DNA of 7,794 nt, from NCBI GenBank assembly GCA_025353235.1, contig JANXQZ010000269.1, positions 1 through 7,794 on the forward strand, written 5' to 3'. Positions 7,301 through 7,794 of the stretch are shown here, in pieces. Position 1 is the first letter of the stretch; each line of letters opens with the position of its first letter. The notes beneath the pieces were generated by a model that saw nothing but the letters and a program-made list of their open reading frames with translations, was not told where the DNA came from and did not search any database. Origin of the DNA: Bryobacterales bacterium (GTDB taxonomy: Bacteria > Acidobacteriota > Terriglobia > Bryobacterales > Bryobacteraceae). The position numbers and the translations under genes are program-made.

Positions 7301-7746
7301 CAAGTCCGAAAAGCGCGATTGAAAAGGCGAGCAATCTCACCTTCCGACATCTCCTCGAAGGCCGGATCCACCACGGCTTCGACAGGCCGCTCCCGCAGGA
7401 TCTGAGTGCAGAAGCCATGAATGGTTCCGATCACGGCTTCTTCGAGGTGCTTAAGAGCATCCTCGAGATTCGAGATTTCGGAGGTATCCGTAGCACTCTG
7501 CCGCGCCTCATCCAGCGATTGGCGCAGCCGGATCTTCAACTCACCGGCAGCCTTGTGGGTAAATGTAACTGCCGCTATTTTCTCGATCTTCCCGGTACCT
7601 GTCCGCAAAACATTCAGCAAACGCCGGACGAGTTCGGTAGTCTTACCCGTGCCTGCAGAGGCTTCCACGATGAGACTTTCCTGCAAGCTGGAGCGGATGC
7701 GTTCGCGAGCGGCCTCATCTCCCGAGGGTTGCCGAATCGGGATCAC
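4372..7746 (-). CDS. addA: AddA/RecB-type ATP-dependent helicase-nuclease
   Basis: A 1124-residue UvrD-family (SF1A) helicase fused to a C-terminal PD-(D/E)XK nuclease, slightly shorter than Bacillus AddA (~1230). With AddB it would unwind and trim double-strand breaks to make 3' tails for RecA. Helicase motifs in order: Walker A ASAGTGKT (29-36), TFTHKAAGEL (61-70), TIHGFC (108-113), VDEFQDTDPLQ (367-377), VGDPKQSIYKFRRAD (407-421), LTRSFRSS (442-449), TVHNAKGLEFP (751-761) and YVAATRARD (820-828). The nuclease shows H996 in FGILVHDML, D1071 in EGTIDLAFLE, D1084 and K1086 in VDFKTD, and Q1101 near QLQWY, so both activities look intact. The classical Q-motif glutamine is not evident near residue 11. 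The GTG start follows GAGGGG with 6 bases between, and overlaps the preceding gene's stop (GTGA). The gene converges on the coiled-coil pair with no terminator-like hairpin between. AddA rather than RecB is favoured by the nuclease motif wording and the likely AddB neighbour; other UvrD-nuclease fusions cannot be excluded. Confidence 0.9.
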   Translation of the reverse strand: MIPIRQPSGDEAARERIRSSLQESLIVEASAGTGKTTELVRRLLNVLRTGTGKIEKIAAVTFTHKAAGELKIRLRQSLDEARQSATDTSEISNLEDALKHLEEAVIGTIHGFCTQILRERPVEAVVDPAFEEMSEGEIARLFNRAFRTWLERSLNRPAPALRRALVRGAAPIEQLKKAGWTLVEWRDFPAAWRRSAFDREGEINALVASAVELGEVSAHPRYNGDNLYKSLAPLREFVARLERAELASPRDYDMLEGLLLRLRQDLRPNEMRKGSGRQYGADVLREAVYAGYEMFYAAAGAFQERADSDLAAGLREEMRDLIEEYDAVKRKSGKLDFNDQLILTRDLLRSNAEVRRYLQERFSHVFVDEFQDTDPLQAEILILLAADDPVETEWLKTTPTPGKLFLVGDPKQSIYKFRRADLTLYASVCEELVGRGVGLVKLTRSFRSSRPLQEFVNAAFEPLMRTEEGQAAYSPLSDGIVTITDQPSIIALPAPTPYGKQRVAMKNIEECLPETIAAYIEWLITDSSWKVRDPDCPGSLVPIRSQHIAILFRRFVTFGKDITRDYAQALEARDIRHLLVGSKSFHEREEIETIRAALAAIEWPGDELSVFAALKGSLFALPDGLLLRYRHAAGRLHPFGFSQNDPELAPVQEALGILAELHRQRNQRPLADTLNELLESTRAHAAFALRPAGHQVLANVYRAVSLARNFEQTGGISFRAFIEELERQSERTDSAEAPVMEEGAEGVRMMTVHNAKGLEFPVVILADMTCKICSPDPDRYIDAKRKLCATRLLGCAPEELREHAGEEKRREEAEGVRIAYVAATRARDLLVIPTIGDKRFEGWLGPFNDALYPLVERNRHAGLASGCPKFGNSTVLEGPGGQAYEEEFSVMPGLHKPSAGSHEVVWWDPAALRLNVPRPQGLRYENILVEGESEGLARYQKWKAERAETITRGTHKSLDVFIATESGTAPASTVVVESLHKKPNRPSGRRFGILVHDMLRDVAFDAGRPAIEALATSHRATPEEVEAATEAVLNALAHPLIQRAAAASRIHRELPIALPIEPGRLLEGTIDLAFLEGNSWTIVDFKTDADIASKRSQYERQLQWYVYALAKISGQSARAVLLSL

Positions 7747-7794
7747 GGCAGACCCCTCAGTGCGTGCAGCGGCTCAAGAGGATCGGTCTTTTTC
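7743..7794 (-). CDS. 3' end of an upstream minus-strand gene, probably addB (partial)
   Basis: Only the last 16 codons are visible. They read KKTDPLEPLHALRGLP and end in TGA (7745-7743). The stop shares its first two bases with the GTG of the helicase-nuclease gene in the overlap GTGA, the usual sign of translational coupling within an operon. Known addBA operons place addB directly before addA, so AddB (the inactive-helicase, nuclease-bearing partner) is the likely identity. That is inference from position; 16 residues are too few to recognise the protein. Confidence 0.5.
   Translation of the reverse strand, partial: KKTDPLEPLHALRGLP
7753..7758 (-). promoter_or_regulatory. Shine-Dalgarno of the helicase-nuclease gene
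   Basis: GAGGGG on the minus strand lies 6 bases before the GTG at 7746-7744, inside the final codons of the upstream gene. It supports the GTG start and reinitiation coupled to termination of that gene. Confidence 0.7.

Overview
The window is ordinary chromosomal DNA of a fairly GC-rich bacterium with dense, tightly packed genes. The wording of the Mfd and helicase-nuclease proteins, such as the linker after the Mfd RNA-polymerase-interacting domain, looks most like Acidobacteriota (Solibacter/Bryobacter-like soil lineages). That is an impression from memory of family sequences, not a search result. No rRNA, tRNA, CRISPR array, insertion sequence, prophage gene or integrase is visible, and there is no gene-free stretch over 300 bases.

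Layout on the plus strand: the 3' two-thirds of mfd (bases 2-2458, cut by the left edge); a complete 12-helix major facilitator transporter (2468-3676); then two tandem, clearly paralogous genes for short coiled-coil proteins (3666-4004 and 4060-4317). The first coiled-coil gene overlaps the transporter end by 11 bases. The second carries what looks like a single extra C that detaches its last ~20 codons (true homologous stop at 4364-4366). On the minus strand, converging on them, lies a complete AddA/RecB-type helicase-nuclease (7746-4372). Its GTG start overlaps the stop of another minus-strand gene that leaves the window at the right edge, probably addB.

Two of the genes belong to genome maintenance: Mfd removes stalled RNA polymerase and recruits nucleotide excision repair, and AddA with AddB resects double-strand breaks for RecA. 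They are on opposite strands and are not obviously one regulon. The transporter substrate is unknown. The only poorly explained part is the pair of small coiled-coil genes. They are duplicated with part of their upstream sequence and have changed length internally by whole-codon repeats (25 residues in copy 1, two 7-residue heptads in copy 2). They differ mainly at synonymous positions, which means that both were selected as proteins after duplication. They are the most interesting item here, although I see no evidence for an exciting new multi-gene system.
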